Origin: Xanthoparmelia taractica
Taxonomy: Eukaryota; Ascomycota; Lecanoromycetes; Lecanorales; Parmeliaceae
Length of the DNA stretch: 46,910 nt
Reading direction: 5' to 3'
NCBI GenBank assembly: GCA_033085395.1
Contig: JANQBS010000285.1
Coordinates: 1-46,910, forward strand
The translations under genes and the position numbers were made by a program. The notes under the pieces are model-generated. The model made no database searches. It had not been told where the DNA came from and was given only the letters and a program-made list of their open reading frames with translations. Positions 11,701-22,457 of this stretch are shown here, in pieces (the first letter of the stretch is position 1; every line of letters begins with the position of its first letter).

Positions 11701-13280
11701 AAAACATTGCCCCGGAGCTCTTCCAAAAGAGTGCCAGCTTCACATCATTTGACCTTGGCCTGGTTGTAGAGCGCGATGTCGAACTCGGCAGAGAGCTAAT
11801 ACAGTCGGTGGACGAGTACTTTACCGCAGGACGCATCGGCCCTATTCGACCCTATACAGCGTCGGACATCTCGCAACTTGGCCAAACACTGCTGCGCTTC
11901 TCCAAGGGTACGCATATTGGAAAGATGGTGGTATCGTACCAGGACCCCAACTCCATGATCAGGAAGCACAAATCGGTCACCCCTACTCAGTTTGATCCAG
12001 AAGCTCGTTATATTCTCATCGGCGGGCTGAGTGATCTTGGGCGGTCAATTGTCCGGTTCATGAGTGATCGTGGCGCCCGGGACTTGGTCGTCTGGTCCAG
12101 GAATGGTCCAAGCAACCTGAGTCCCGAAGCTCAGAGCCTGATTGACGAATTAGCGGCTAGACGTGTACGCGTGCAACCCGTTACCTGCGACGTGAGCAAT
12201 CAGGAGCAGGTTATACGGGCAGTACAAGACGCCAGCTCCGACCGCACCGTGCGCGGAGTCCTCCATTTTGCCGTCTCTTACCACGACATCTCGTTTGACA
12301 AGATGACGGCAGAGATGTTCCACAAAGGCATGGCAGCGAAAGTGTTGGGAGTCAAGAACCTACACGAAGCCACGGCTTCGTTGCCTTTGGAATTTTTCAC
12401 CATGATATCATCCTTCGGCACCGTCTATGCGTTCCCCACGCAGAGCACCTATGTGGCAGCCAATAATTTCATGGAATACTTTGCGCGCTACCGGCGACGG
12501 TGCGGACTACCTGCATCGACAGTCTCTCTGGGCTTCATCAGCGACTTGGGCGCGTTGACCCAGGATGCAGTTACTGTCAATCTATTCGCCCGCACCAAAG
12601 GTCAGACCGTCACGGGGAGCCAGGTCTTGCGCATGCTGGAGCCGGCCATGTTGAGTCACCGCGACCATCATCATGATGCACAGCAGCAATGGCTTGGCCG
12701 TTCCCAAGATCCTCTCTCAGAAGCCAACATCGTTACGGGCATAGACCCAGCTGTCCTCGCCGTTATGAAACAGGAGGAGACCAAGGTGGCCAAGACTACC
12801 TCTTCGTCTGGTGGCTCAATACCCAGATGGTATCGCGATGCCCGTGTCTCCGTCATGTTGCGCGCTGTGGACGATGCATGCCGATACCAAGCCGGAGACA
12901 CCGCAAAGAATATGCAGGACCAAAATAACACCGCTGACAAATCCCCAGTTGCGCAGTCACGGCGGCAATTCCATGTATCGATTCACAGGATCAGGGAGCT
13001 GGACGGCGCGGATAGGGCGGCGGAACATTGCAAGGCAGTCGCCTTGGTCACGGACGCTATCCGAGGGACGGTGGCAGGCATGCTCTTTACAGACCCATCG
13101 GCCATAAGTGTGACGAATTCGGTAGTGGACCATGGTATTGATAGTCTACTGGCAGCCGAGTTTCGGAACTGGCTTCATGCTGTCTTTGGGAAGAATATTA
13201 GCATGTTGGACTTGATGGATACGAGGACGAATATCCACGCCTTGGCGCGAGATATTGTGGACGAGGCAGCGAGGTCATGA
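5733..13280 (+). pseudogene. Highly reducing type I polyketide synthase, interrupted by two in-frame stops
   Basis: Iterative HR-PKS. Exons 5733-5784, 5833-6679 and 6731-13280 (introns 48 and 51 bp) give one frame of 2,482 codons with internal stops TAG at 7974-7976 (codon 715, in the acyltransferase) and TAA at 10731-10733 (codon 1634, in the linker before the enoylreductase). Domains by codon: KS 10-430 (Cys182 in SACTSA, His317 in HGTGT, His359); AT 590-900 (GHSSGE, Ser688; YHSHH); DH 975-1285 (His1023, Asp1207); a decayed C-methyltransferase 1345-1500 without the Gly-rich SAM loop; ER 1714-2036 (SGGLGLAA); KR 2056-2256 (Tyr2207 in STYVAAN); ACP 2406-2482 (Ser2438 in GIDSL). There is no release domain, as is usual for this class. 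Neither stop can be spliced out without losing conserved motifs. Apart from the stops the frame is intact, so it is a recent pseudogene or carries sequence errors. The divergent P450 neighbour suggests a small metabolite cluster; the product is unknown. Confidence 0.88.
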
Positions 13281-14399
13281 AGATACTATTTTTCAACGGG
13301 GTAATCCTTGTTCTGTCAGTTTGAAGGCCATTAATCAAATTCGGAGATGTTGCATACATACCTTGGCGATCTTGCACGTAAGGTATTAAGGCTAATTAAT
13401 GTGCGGTACATGAACTATCAAGACGTAGCAAAATGATTGATTGATCGATTCAGAAACATTTACCAAATATCTATCACTCCAATAGACCTAAGATGAGGGT
13501 ATACGATAATCCACAAAGGACTAATCCGCCGCACTCTCAACATCGCATCTTCCGAGACAGAATAGACATTGAACCTACTTGAAAACCTCCCTCGAGAGCA
13601 GAGCACGACTACTATCCCAACCAATACAGGACAGCTATAACATCATGCTCCTGTTCAATTCAATTCAATTCAATTCAATCTCCTCCCTCCGACACCACAA
13701 GTCTACGTGGCCTTCCTTAATTAATTTACTTGTAAGCCTAAGATTATGTAATATCATTCCGCCCTCAGGGTTATTTTATACCTACCTACCTACCTACCTG
13801 CCTACCTCATCAATAAATACACTTCTGCGTTACGTACGTACGTACGTAGCTATCATACATAAGTAGCAGCAATCTCTCTCTCTTGAATTTGAACGGTGAA
13901 AAGCCATGCTGCTAGCATATCCGTACCTGCTAATAAGGCGAAGATGATGCCCTGCCCCATGGCCGTCCTGGTTTGCGAAAAGCCGCGCAGCAGGCGTCCC
14001 ATACATAGCCTTCCTTGCTGTTTCTCTCTTTGCTCGAGTGGTAGGCCCAAGCTAATTACAGGCACCACCAATTTCCAGGATGCTAAGATTGGGATTTGCC
14101 GGCCCGAGGCCGTCCATGATGTTTAAAAAATTGCTGGGGAAAACGCACATATTATGAAGTGGCCGCTTTCATAGAGTGCGGTTCAGCAGACCATCAGGCA
14201 TTAGAATTTATCGAGGTGGGTGGGAGCATGGGGCGGATGGCATTTGGGCGGAGATCTAGGGATTCGTAAGGTGGATATGGCTATAATGTTCTGTCTTAAG
14301 GCAAGGAGTTGTAAAAACTCGGCATGCGAACACCAAGCACCGTTCTTGCCCCACTTGAAGCAATCTCCCCAGCTAGATGACAGGTCCTTCTGCCCTCCA
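13281..14399. other. Intergenic region with simple repeats
   Basis: This stretch between the convergent PKS and F-box genes holds three microsatellites (listed separately) and no supported gene. A 72-codon minus frame at about 13856-14071 contains a hydrophobic stretch but lacks an ATG at its 5' end. Confidence 0.4.
13654..13848. repeat. Cluster of three microsatellites
   Basis: Three short tandem repeats lie close together: a 5-bp TTCAA-type repeat at 13654-13679, a 4-bp TACC-type repeat at 13779-13806 with one variant unit, and a GTAC-type repeat at about 13831-13848. They sit roughly 375-570 bp after the PKS stop codon. Confidence 0.8.
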
Positions 14400-15968
14400 T
14401 TACCGTAAAACCCCCGCCAGCGGATCACCTAGGCCAATATGATCCATCACCTTCACCTGCTGTCGGATCACAGGCTTAACAACACCCCCACGCAATGTCC
14501 TAATGGTGTAGTAGTCATCATTAAATAGCATATTTACGCCACCTATTTCCAATCTCTCCAGACACTGCCATTCTCCGTGGAACAGGTGCGGATATAGTAT
14601 GAAGTGAAATCCCGCGTCCCCCGGGGTAAAAATCAGACCTGGTGGCAGAGGGTGACGTAAGGCCGTGCGTGCACCCTGCTCAAAGATAACATGCTGTAGC
14701 GTCGCTTTCATCGAACTGATGAAAGTACCAAACTCGTCGTATATATCGCTCTCCTTGGCAGTGAACTCCGGAGTGAACTCGTTGAGGAGCCTCTGTCCAA
14801 CCTTGCGTAACGTCAACGACCTCAGGTTTGGGCAGCGGCCGGTAAGAGGGCCGAGGAGATTCTGCATTGGACCAGCAGGACCGAAAGGATTGCCGGGTCC
14901 GTACTCATGGATCCAGTAATTCCACGTCGATGGGCTTTGGTGATGGTCTTGTCGCTGGTTGGCTTGCCGATAAAGGAAATGATCGCAGCCTTGCCCCACT
15001 TGTTGTAGGTTATCGAGGCCAAGATGTTCGAGCTTCGCGGGGTTGTTGTAGAGTATCGAGGCTGCGAAGGAATAGTGCATGACTCCGGAAAGCCGTATGG
15101 AGGTGGCTGCAGGGAATAGACCATTGGGGTACAAATCTGCGAGCGGATCACCGTGATCTCTGGACAGCCATGCAAGGTCTAGGGTTCTGACAGCGGTCAG
15201 AAGCCCAAAGGCATCCCAAATTCGCAAGATGGCACGTCTCGAGGTGGATCCAGGTGGACTAATGCCCAATAGAAGTGATCGATTAACCTCTTTGGAATGT
15301 GGTCGTAGCAGAGTCCAAGTCAAGGATTTCACCAGCGCAGCGAGTCCTGGGTTCCCCAGGATTGCTGCAATAAAACCCTCCTGCCTTGACAAGGAGTTTG
15401 CTGGCACCTAGAGAAGTGTACGGAGTCAGTATCTTTTCGAGGCCGTGTATCGACTTTGCATGACAGGTTTAAGTAGTAAGTGGCTTCTGTCTTGCAAACC
15501 ATATTGTGAAGCCGACCCCTTTTTACTTGGGAAATAAACGCAATTTGTCAGGAAATAGATAATGAAAAGGGCATTCCCATACCAGTGTACACCAGTAGCT
15601 GTCGGAAGACTGAGCAGTGGTGTCGGGGTAATTTGGCTGTTTTTTCACTTGTCCTCGGTTGTGGATGCTGAGATCCACGTGATTGTAGAGGATCGGATTG
15701 CAAATCCTGTGCAACTTTCTCGCAGTAAGGCAGAGACTGGGAAGATCGTTTCGTTGGCAGACTTTCCCAATCTGAAGTATTGTCTATGGAAGATGTAGGA
15801 GTTAGCCTAATTTCGTCATATAGTCATTTCCTCCATCGGAGTAATGCAGCAAAGACGCTACGTTGCGAGACGAGTGCAAAGAGCGTGTGACTCGTAAAGG
15901 ATGAGGTCATTAGAATGGGCCAAAGAGAGAGCTTCAGAGTTACGCACCTCCTCTGGTAGACCATCCAT
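14400..15968 (-). CDS. F-box domain protein, LRR-like fungal family, 409 aa
   Basis: Probable substrate adaptor of an SCF ubiquitin ligase. I read three minus-strand exons: 15968-15948 (start ATG, seven codons ending LPEE), 15783-15583 and 15407-14400. Introns are 15947-15784 (donor GTGCGT, GCTAAC branch, acceptor CATAG) and 15582-15408 (donor GTATGG, acceptor CTCTAG), both in phase 0. Residues 3-50 form an F-box: LPEE, then a Leu- and Cys-containing helix, a LCLTAR segment, and a motif ending CNPILYNHVDLS. The rest (about 75-409) has the scattered Leu-rich helices and strands of the large, diverse F-box family of filamentous fungi, including a SLTWTLL motif and CPNLRSLTL. The first exon is tiny and would be missed by simple gene finders. 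The second donor could instead lie about 65 bp further upstream in the gene. Substrate unknown. Confidence 0.7.
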
Positions 15969-16638
15969 ACTGGTCGCGACAAGCGTGATCTTAGTGACCG
16001 AAACTTCTGGAGAGTGATGGTCCTGCAAAGAAGAGAGTTGCGATCCAGAGGCTGCTCTGCAAAGCGAGCAAGTGGAATGGATGCTGAGGGACCTTGATGA
16101 TGCGGAAAACCTTGGCACCGGGGGATAAGGCCAAGACCGATATATATAACACAATCAGCGATGCCGCGCTATCGTTGCCGCCTTATCAAAGCCTCTGCCA
16201 GACTCTGTGGCAACATCGAGGTTTAAGTTGCTCAATTGAGCAGCAGCGTTGTCAGAAGAAAAAGTATGCTCTCCTGTCGTTTAATCTGCCTGGAGAGTGT
16301 CTTGAGATTAACAAGCAAACAGTTTCGGCCTGAACATCCTGATTGCGCAAGGAACGGAAAAGAAACATTCAAGAAGACCACAATCATTGACAGAGGCCCG
16401 GGCGCTGCGACGGCTGAAAGAGATCGCTCGACTCGTATGCAAGGAGACCTGGGACGCGTTGGACAAGGACGGAGGGATATATACGACGAGAATGTTTCCC
16501 AATAACGTGGAATGTCCCCATTTTGGAAATATATATATATAAAGGATTGAGGAGGGCGGGCCATATGCACTCAGGTAGCCACTTTCATGGCAAGTGTTCC
16601 TTTGCAATTTCCTCTCCAACGATGGACTTGCTGAGACC
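15969..16638. other. Intergenic region, no supported gene
   Basis: Lies between the 5' end of the F-box gene and the 3' end of MSS1. Frames of 80-110 codons occur on both strands but overlap each other and carry no recognisable domain. A short TA-repeat (about 16531-16542) is present. Confidence 0.4.
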
Positions 16639-18552
16639 TCATTTGCCAACGCAGAATCTATTGTTAGCTGTCAGTATAAATAGTATAACTTGAGGGGGAA
16701 CAGCCCTCTGTTACCTCTCGAAGACGACCCTTAGCACCTCTTCGACATCCCCGGATTCGCCTCTGCCAGTGATTTTTGCTAGGCAGTCCGCAGCAGAGCG
16801 TAGGCTCTCCGCCGCGAGGACTACATCGATGTCGTCGCCTTGCCTAGCAGCTCCGCCTTCAAACTGGTCGGTATCTTGGACTTCGGCTATGAAGGTCTCC
16901 AGATACTGAAGGCACTGTTTCAGCAGTAGCCGTTGTCGTTCCGTGGCACCAAGTGATTCGGCCCAAGCTGAAATATTGCCCGTAACATTGTATTCAGGGA
17001 CAACCGCAGCCGTCATAGTGCGGAAGACTTGAGTCAAGCCATTAAGGAATGTCTGGATGCCACTTAGATCAGATTCGTTGTCAACGATAAACGCCTGAGC
17101 ATTCGTACAGGAGACTGCGAAGAGTGGGGCCTTAGATAAGTCAAAGATATCTTTCAATGCCCAATGCCGTCTGAGCTTTGACAGTGTATCCGAGAGATGA
17201 GAATTGCTGACGAATAAATCTGCCTTGTTCAGAACGCAAACGACCTTTTGTGACCTGAGATCAATCTGCTCCAGCAGCTTCTGGACCTCGGAACCGATCG
17301 AGACGTCAATTTTTAAATCTGCTGAGCTCGCCACTATCTCTGCGGAAAGCACAACCACAACAACATCCGCTCTGAGAGCTCTTTCTATAGCCCTCCTAAT
17401 GCCTTCTTTTTCTATCTCTCCAATCTGCTGCAGTTCAGGACTTTGCGTCTGGTTTCGGAGCCCAGCAAGATCACCAAAACGACAATAAAAGCCTCCAATA
17501 TCGACGTTGACATCCACTACATCCCTTGTTGTACCTGCTTCGCTGCTCACAATGGCTGCTTCTCGGCCGACAATCTGGTTGAGAAGAGAGCTTTTTCCAG
17601 CATTCGGTGCTCCAATGATTGCTATGTTGATGCCATTTCGCAGTAACTCTCCTCGAGATGCACTGTCAATGTTTGCCTGCAACTGTGATCTCAACTGTGA
17701 GACCTGTTTGGCAACAGATTGGCAAAGCTTTGCGGCCGATTCATCAAAATGCTGATCCTCAGAAAAGTCAATCAAAGCCTCCAGCTCTCCTCTGGCATAC
17801 AACAGCTTCTGTCTCCATACCCCATAGCGTTCTGCAAGGACGTTTGTTGAGCCTCGAACCGCTAGCCGGCGTTGCTGCTCTGTGTCAGCTGCCAGAATAT
17901 CTCCGAGTGCTTCGACTTGGAGAAGATCCAGTCTGTTGTTGTAAAACGATCGGCGTGTGAACTCTCCTGGTTCGGCATACCGAATGCTCAGCGGAGCATT
18001 CTTTGAAATGGCCTTGGGAATGGCAGCTAACACGGCTTTTACCACCGCCGTTCCACCGTGAACATGGAGCTCGAGGACGTCTTCGCCCGTTGTGCTATTT
18101 GGTGCGGGGAAGTAAAAGACCAATGCATTTGATTCTAGAACTTGCTCATCTTGGCTATTTATCGAAGGCACTGAGGGCTCGAACAGAGTCCTCAGTGTTG
18201 CGTAACGGGGTTTGGGTGGTGATGTGTTTGGGCAAAGTGCTCGATAGACAGTCAAGCAGGCCGGACCAGATATCCTGATAATGGCAATGGCTGCTCGTCC
18301 TGGAGCAGTCGATAAGGCATATATAGTGGGCTCATCACTTTTGATGGCACTATGTGTTCTTCGTGTTTCTGAAGAATGCCATGGTTGGAGTGTCTCAGAC
18401 TTCCTTCTCACACTTGAGGAAGTAATTGACTTGGATGAGTGTCCTCGACATCTGGATACCTGTGTCTGAGATGGCCACTCGATGCTTTTGAGAAGATACA
18501 CTGGATTCTGAAATGATCTAGAAATGTGAAGCGGCTTACAACAAGCCTTCAT
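16639..18552 (-). CDS. MSS1: Mitochondrial tRNA-modification GTPase MSS1/MnmE, 618 aa
   Basis: With its partner MTO1/MnmG this GTPase modifies the wobble uridine of certain mitochondrial tRNAs. Exon 1 is 18552-16715; a 57 bp intron (16714-16658, donor GTAACA, acceptor AATAG) leads to a terminal exon of only 19 nt (16657-16639). That exon restores the C-terminal RFCVGK ending; the Cys is the catalytic residue conserved in MnmE (FCIGK in bacteria). Without the intron the frame would stop just before it. The N terminus (about 70 residues) is rich in Ser, Arg and Lys with few acidic residues, as in a mitochondrial presequence. The MnmE N domain follows (TIYALST, PGRAAIAIIRISG). G motifs: GAPNAGKSS near 313, GTTRD near 341, DLAGLR near 360 (DxAG form of DTAG) and NKAD near 441. 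The family is usually 450-650 aa. I chose the ATG at 18552 because the upstream open frame has no ATG. Confidence 0.92.
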
Positions 18553-18779
18553 CCCCAAGTTCGTGCATATGAATCGGCAGTCGTTAAGCGTGAAGGTGAA
18601 TCCGGCGTTCCACACTTCTCTCACAAGCCGGTCTTGGCAGTGATGATCTCGGCAAAACTGCGGTAGAATTCGGCACAAACTTCCTGATAGTTTGACAACC
18701 GAAATTCCAAGGCCTCATTCTACGACAAAATCTTGCTACACTCTGCACTAAACCTCTGCAGCTTTCAGACCTCTCTATT
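18553..18779. promoter_or_regulatory. Bidirectional MSS1/MAK16 promoter region
   Basis: The start codons of two divergent housekeeping genes lie 227 bp apart, so both promoters must be in this interval or in the first bases of the genes. No TATA-like element stands out. Confidence 0.5.
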
Positions 18780-19832
18780 ATGGCCTCTGATGAGATCGTC
18801 TGGCAAATCATAAACCAGCAATTCTGTTCCTTCAAACTCAAGTACGACTTCCCCCTTCTCTTGTCTCTCTTCTCCATAGCTAACATCACTCCCACCAACA
18901 GAACCCCCAAACAGCAAAACTTTTGCCGCAACGAATACAACGTGACAGGCCTCTGCAACCGCCAATCCTGCCCCCTCGCCAACTCCCGCTATGCCACCAT
19001 CCGCAGCAACCCCGAAACCGGCACCATCTACCTCTACATGAAAACCATCGAGCGGCAACACATGCCCTCGAAGCTGTGGGAGAAGATCAAGCTATCGCAA
19101 AACTACGGCAAAGCGCTGGAACAGATCGACGCCCGTCTCATCTACTGGCCTAAATTCCTCATCCACAAGTGCAAGCAGCGGTTGACGCGCCTGACACAAG
19201 TCGCTATTCGCTCACGTCGCCTTGCGCGAGAAGAAGAACGATTAGGGGAGAAGGTGGTTCCGAAGCTTGCGCCCAAGGTGCGAAGGAGGGAAGCAACACG
19301 TGAGAGGAAAGCGGAGGCAGCGGCCAAGGTGGAGAGGGCGATTGAGCGAGAACTGATCGAGCGCTTGAGGAGTGGAGCGTATGGCGAGCGGCCGTTGAAT
19401 GTTGAGGAAGGGGTGTGGAAGAAGGTGCTGAAGGGTCTGGAAAGAGGAGGTGAGGGGGAAAGAGACAAGGATCTTGATGAGGGGATAGAAGGTGAGGAAG
19501 AGCTGGAGGAAGAGGAGGAATTAGAGGAGGAAGGTGTGGGAGGAGTAGAATATGTGAGTGACATCGATGAAGAGGAAGATGAGGGATTAAGCGACTTTGA
19601 GGATTGGCTGGGTAGCGGAGAGGAGGCGGGTGGCGACGAAGAAACGGTTGATGACGAAGAACAAGAGAGCGGCAGTGAAGACGAGGACGAAAAGGAGATG
19701 AAGAAACCCGCTACAGGTGCCAAGAGGAAGCGTGGAAAGGCCCCCCAACCCGCTCGCAAGACGAAGCCGAGAATGGAGATTGAGTACGAGAATGAGGCGA
19801 ATGTGCCGGTGCGAGAAGCTGTGCTTGCTTAA
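18780..19832 (+). CDS. MAK16: Ribosome biogenesis protein MAK16, 330 aa
   Basis: Nucleolar factor needed for maturation of the 60S subunit. Exons are 18780-18841 and 18902-19832; the 60 bp intron (donor GTACGA, acceptor CAACAG) interrupts the highly conserved start of the protein. Read through, the intron would insert a hydrophobic stretch absent from the family. The spliced N terminus begins MASDEIVWQIINQQFCSFKL and continues with FCRNEYNVTGLCNRQSCPLA, which supplies the conserved Cys residues of the family, then the RYATIR and MPSKLWEKIKL motifs and the KCKQRL region. From about residue 215 the protein is strongly acidic with long Glu/Asp tracts, then ends in a basic Lys/Arg patch, as in other MAK16 proteins. 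Divergent from MSS1. Function is by family assignment. Confidence 0.95.
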   Translation: MASDEIVWQIINQQFCSFKLKYDFPLLLSLFSIANITPTNRTPKQQNFCRNEYNVTGLCNRQSCPLANSRYATIRSNPETGTIYLYMKTIERQHMPSKLWEKIKLSQNYGKALEQIDARLIYWPKFLIHKCKQRLTRLTQVAIRSRRLAREEERLGEKVVPKLAPKVRRREATRERKAEAAAKVERAIERELIERLRSGAYGERPLNVEEGVWKKVLKGLERGGEGERDKDLDEGIEGEEELEEEEELEEEGVGGVEYVSDIDEEEDEGLSDFEDWLGSGEEAGGDEETVDDEEQESGSEDEDEKEMKKPATGAKRKRGKAPQPARKTKPRMEIEYENEANVPVREAVLA

Positions 19833-20854
19833 GCGGTGCTAATCGATCAATCGATCGAGTAATGTCGTTGGGGTATGCTTGAGCATTTCGGAAAGATATT
19901 GTTATTGCTCGACTTTGTGTCGTTAGAGCTACATGAGCTGATGAGATCATATCCATGAAAAAGACAATCAACAGCGATGCTACAATTGTCCCACTCGTAT
20001 CTCGAAACATCACCAAAATGGTTCCATATTCCCGCTCAGTCTCCTTCAGGGCTCTAGCTTTGCTTTGTCGTCTTGCCACCAGCCAGGTCCGATATAGATC
20101 GTCTCGGACACTGTTGACTGCCCTCAGAGCGACTGACCACTCAGCAGGATCAGCATATATGTGAAATGGTATGAGTGTCCTCAAGTGATCGCTACAAGAG
20201 TGACCATGTTACTTTCAGCATACTCTCGGGGCTACATACTGCTACCTCACACCGCATTCCGCACCAAACACCAAAACCAAACAGTAATAGAACTGTCTAA
20301 TTCTCCAATGTCGGTGTCGAGGATTATAAGGGCATCTATATACGGGGTCGAACGCGGGTATTTACTTCGGTGGTTGGCAGTTGTGGGCGGCCCTCGTTGG
20401 CGGCGGATCTCTAGTAGACAATAATAATGATAGACCGGTTCCTCATGTTGCAGAGGCGAATCTCCTGCGATACATGCCTGTGGCTCAATCAGGGTATCAC
20501 TCTGAGGAGTTCGCAACAAATACACGTAATTTGTGGATGTTTCTTTAGGCTCATCTGGAGCTTTGTGTCTGCGAATTCGGGATCATGCACGCTTAGTCGA
20601 CATGGGTGTTCCCAGAAATTCTATGCTTACAATCACTATCACTTCAGAATCCTTCTTGAGTCGTTTGTATTGAGATGAGGCGTTCTGTACCAAACATGTT
20701 GCAGTCGATTGTCAGTTGAACTGTAATGTTCAAGCTAAGGTATTATCTTACGATACTACATAACCAAAAAGGTCGCTCTGATGAATTGCTTCGAACTCAT
20801 CCGTTACAGGAATATTCAGGTTTCGACATAGCATCAAATGGCTAAAGCAACTCA
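19833..20854. other. Intergenic region, no supported gene
   Basis: Between MAK16 and the GMC-like relic. A minus-strand frame of 157 codons (about 19711-20184) overlaps the end of MAK16 and has one hydrophobic segment, but it starts without an ATG. A second minus frame (20247-20525) could be an upstream exon of it, yet I could not join them in phase. No domain is recognised. Confidence 0.35.
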
Positions 20855-21327
20855 CGACTTTCATTGATAATTGGAAGCGGTCTCGCGGGCTCAGTGTCGG
20901 CCTTGCGACTCCACGCTGACATACTCTTTGTCATCATCGAGGCCGACGTTACCAACCATGCAATGAGCTACCGATGGCAAGAATGCCGGTGGGCGTTCAG
21001 AATTCTGGTCGTCAAGACCTCTGCGCTAGGATCTCGGATAAGGCCCCTTTTTGAATGGTTGCCAGGACAGTGCACTCGCGCTATGGGCGTATTCAGATTT
21101 CCATCCATATTTCAAAGTTTCACGCCGGAGCTTGCCTTCCGAGATGCGGGTTAGGGCTGAATTCGGCACTCTGGACCTTGGTGCGGACCGGACCTCCTTT
21201 GCAACCAACCGAAATCGCAAGCACTTTTGGTCGGAACTATTTGATACAGCATTGCTCTTCGGCTGTAGGATCAGTTGTATCTACCACTGCAGACACAACG
21301 GAGAAGTATACTATAGCCTTATGGTAG
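20855..21327 (+). pseudogene. Probable relic of a GMC-family FAD oxidoreductase
   Basis: A frame beginning near 20862 reads IIGSGLAGSVSALRLHA, then, after a hydrophobic strand, IIEADVTNHAM. This matches the order expected at the N terminus of glucose-methanol-choline oxidoreductases: the GxGxxG FAD loop, the conserved Arg-Leu, the acidic residue ending the second beta strand, and a D-V-x-N/D-H motif. In another frame, about 21235-21300, the string QHCSSAVGSVV resembles the H-x-x-G/S-T-C-A-M-G-x-V-V region close to the C terminus of the same family. The roughly 500 codons normally between them are missing and the frames do not join, so this is a fragment, not a gene. The N-terminal match is moderate and the C-terminal one is weak. 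Confidence 0.38.
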
Positions 21328-22457
21328 TTGATGTGCGGGAGCAGAATATGGGACCGTTGGGATAATTCCGGGATGATGTCAGGTGTGGCAGATTCTTAAC
21401 GCTTGTTGTGGGGAAGCCTGGCCGAATCAATAACAAAATTATACATAAAGTACCTTAATTGAGAGCGGCAATCGCCACAGCAATTTTAATACCGTGGTTC
21501 TAGGTACATGATGGCGCCTAGCAATGGCCAATCATACAGCCAACAATACCCCCCAGCCTATGGATCTCTTACAATACAAGTACCATTCAGCGTGCACGGA
21601 GCCTGTTTCCTCTTGAAAGATGACGCGACAGAAAGTACGAAGTATGCACGTTCCAGCGTGATGCGATCAAAAGGAACTCTTCTATCTTTTATTCAGACCT
21701 TGGCAAAAAGAGCCTTGGGGGAACAGTGTGGGGTGGAGGCAGTGTTGCAGATTTTGCCCGGCTGAAGAAGACATCACATGATGTGGCCAAGTTCGGTCAA
21801 CTTCTTTTTTTTTTTTACCCCTGGCGAGCCACAGGCACAAGGCGGAATAGAGTGGAAGTACCGAGAGTAGTAGAGGTTCGCGCCGGAAAAATGCCCTGCT
21901 TTAAGCCAGGAATGATCTAGATCTTTTAATACGTAGATTGATAACTCCGTACTAGAAGTTACTATCATCTTTTCTGTGTGTTTTTTTATTCTTTTAAAAT
22001 TTAATCCCTGTAAAAAGTCATTCCAAGAAAATATGCACTTTCTATTTCAAAAGCAGGATTGAGTTTTGCCATTGATTGTCAATGAAATGATTGGATGAGA
22101 AGCTGCCAAGCTCTGCATGCAATTTACCCATCATGAAAACATGCATCTCTTTACTTTACTCGTCTCTCCTTTGCCCGCCTGGAAGCCGCCGCCCCGAATT
22201 GCTTCTTCTTCTTTCGTAACCAAAATAACAAACGGGCTGGCGCGCTAACTTTTAGCTTCATTTTATACCATCACTGCCGCCCACTCTTTCTACTCTCACC
22301 AAACATTCTCCTTTCTCTTCACCTGTATCCTACTCTTTACCTTACATACGGGCATCTTGTCTCACTACAACTACTACCACTGTGCAAACCTTTCAATTCT
22401 CACATCTCACAAGGCATCTCCACGCACATTACTCCAACACTCACATAAACAAACGCC
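21328..22457. other. Intergenic region upstream of the CFEM gene
   Basis: No supported gene. A run of T at about 21806-21818 is present. The last 250 bp before the CFEM start codon become rich in C and T, as in many fungal promoters and leaders. Confidence 0.45.

Noticed and set aside
10743..13280. Treating the ER-KR-ACP block as a separate trans-acting reductase
   Set aside because: Its apparent start is a TTG, it lies in frame directly after the TAA, and domain order matches the C-terminal half of an HR-PKS.
13856..14071. 72-codon minus frame with a hydrophobic stretch
   Set aside because: No ATG at the 5' end, no splice partner and no recognisable family.
19142..19759. 205-codon Ser-rich minus frame
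   Set aside because: Antisense shadow of the acidic tail of MAK16.
19711..20184. 157-codon minus frame with one hydrophobic segment
   Set aside because: Starts at a TTG, overlaps the end of MAK16, and could not be joined in phase to the upstream frame at 20247-20525.
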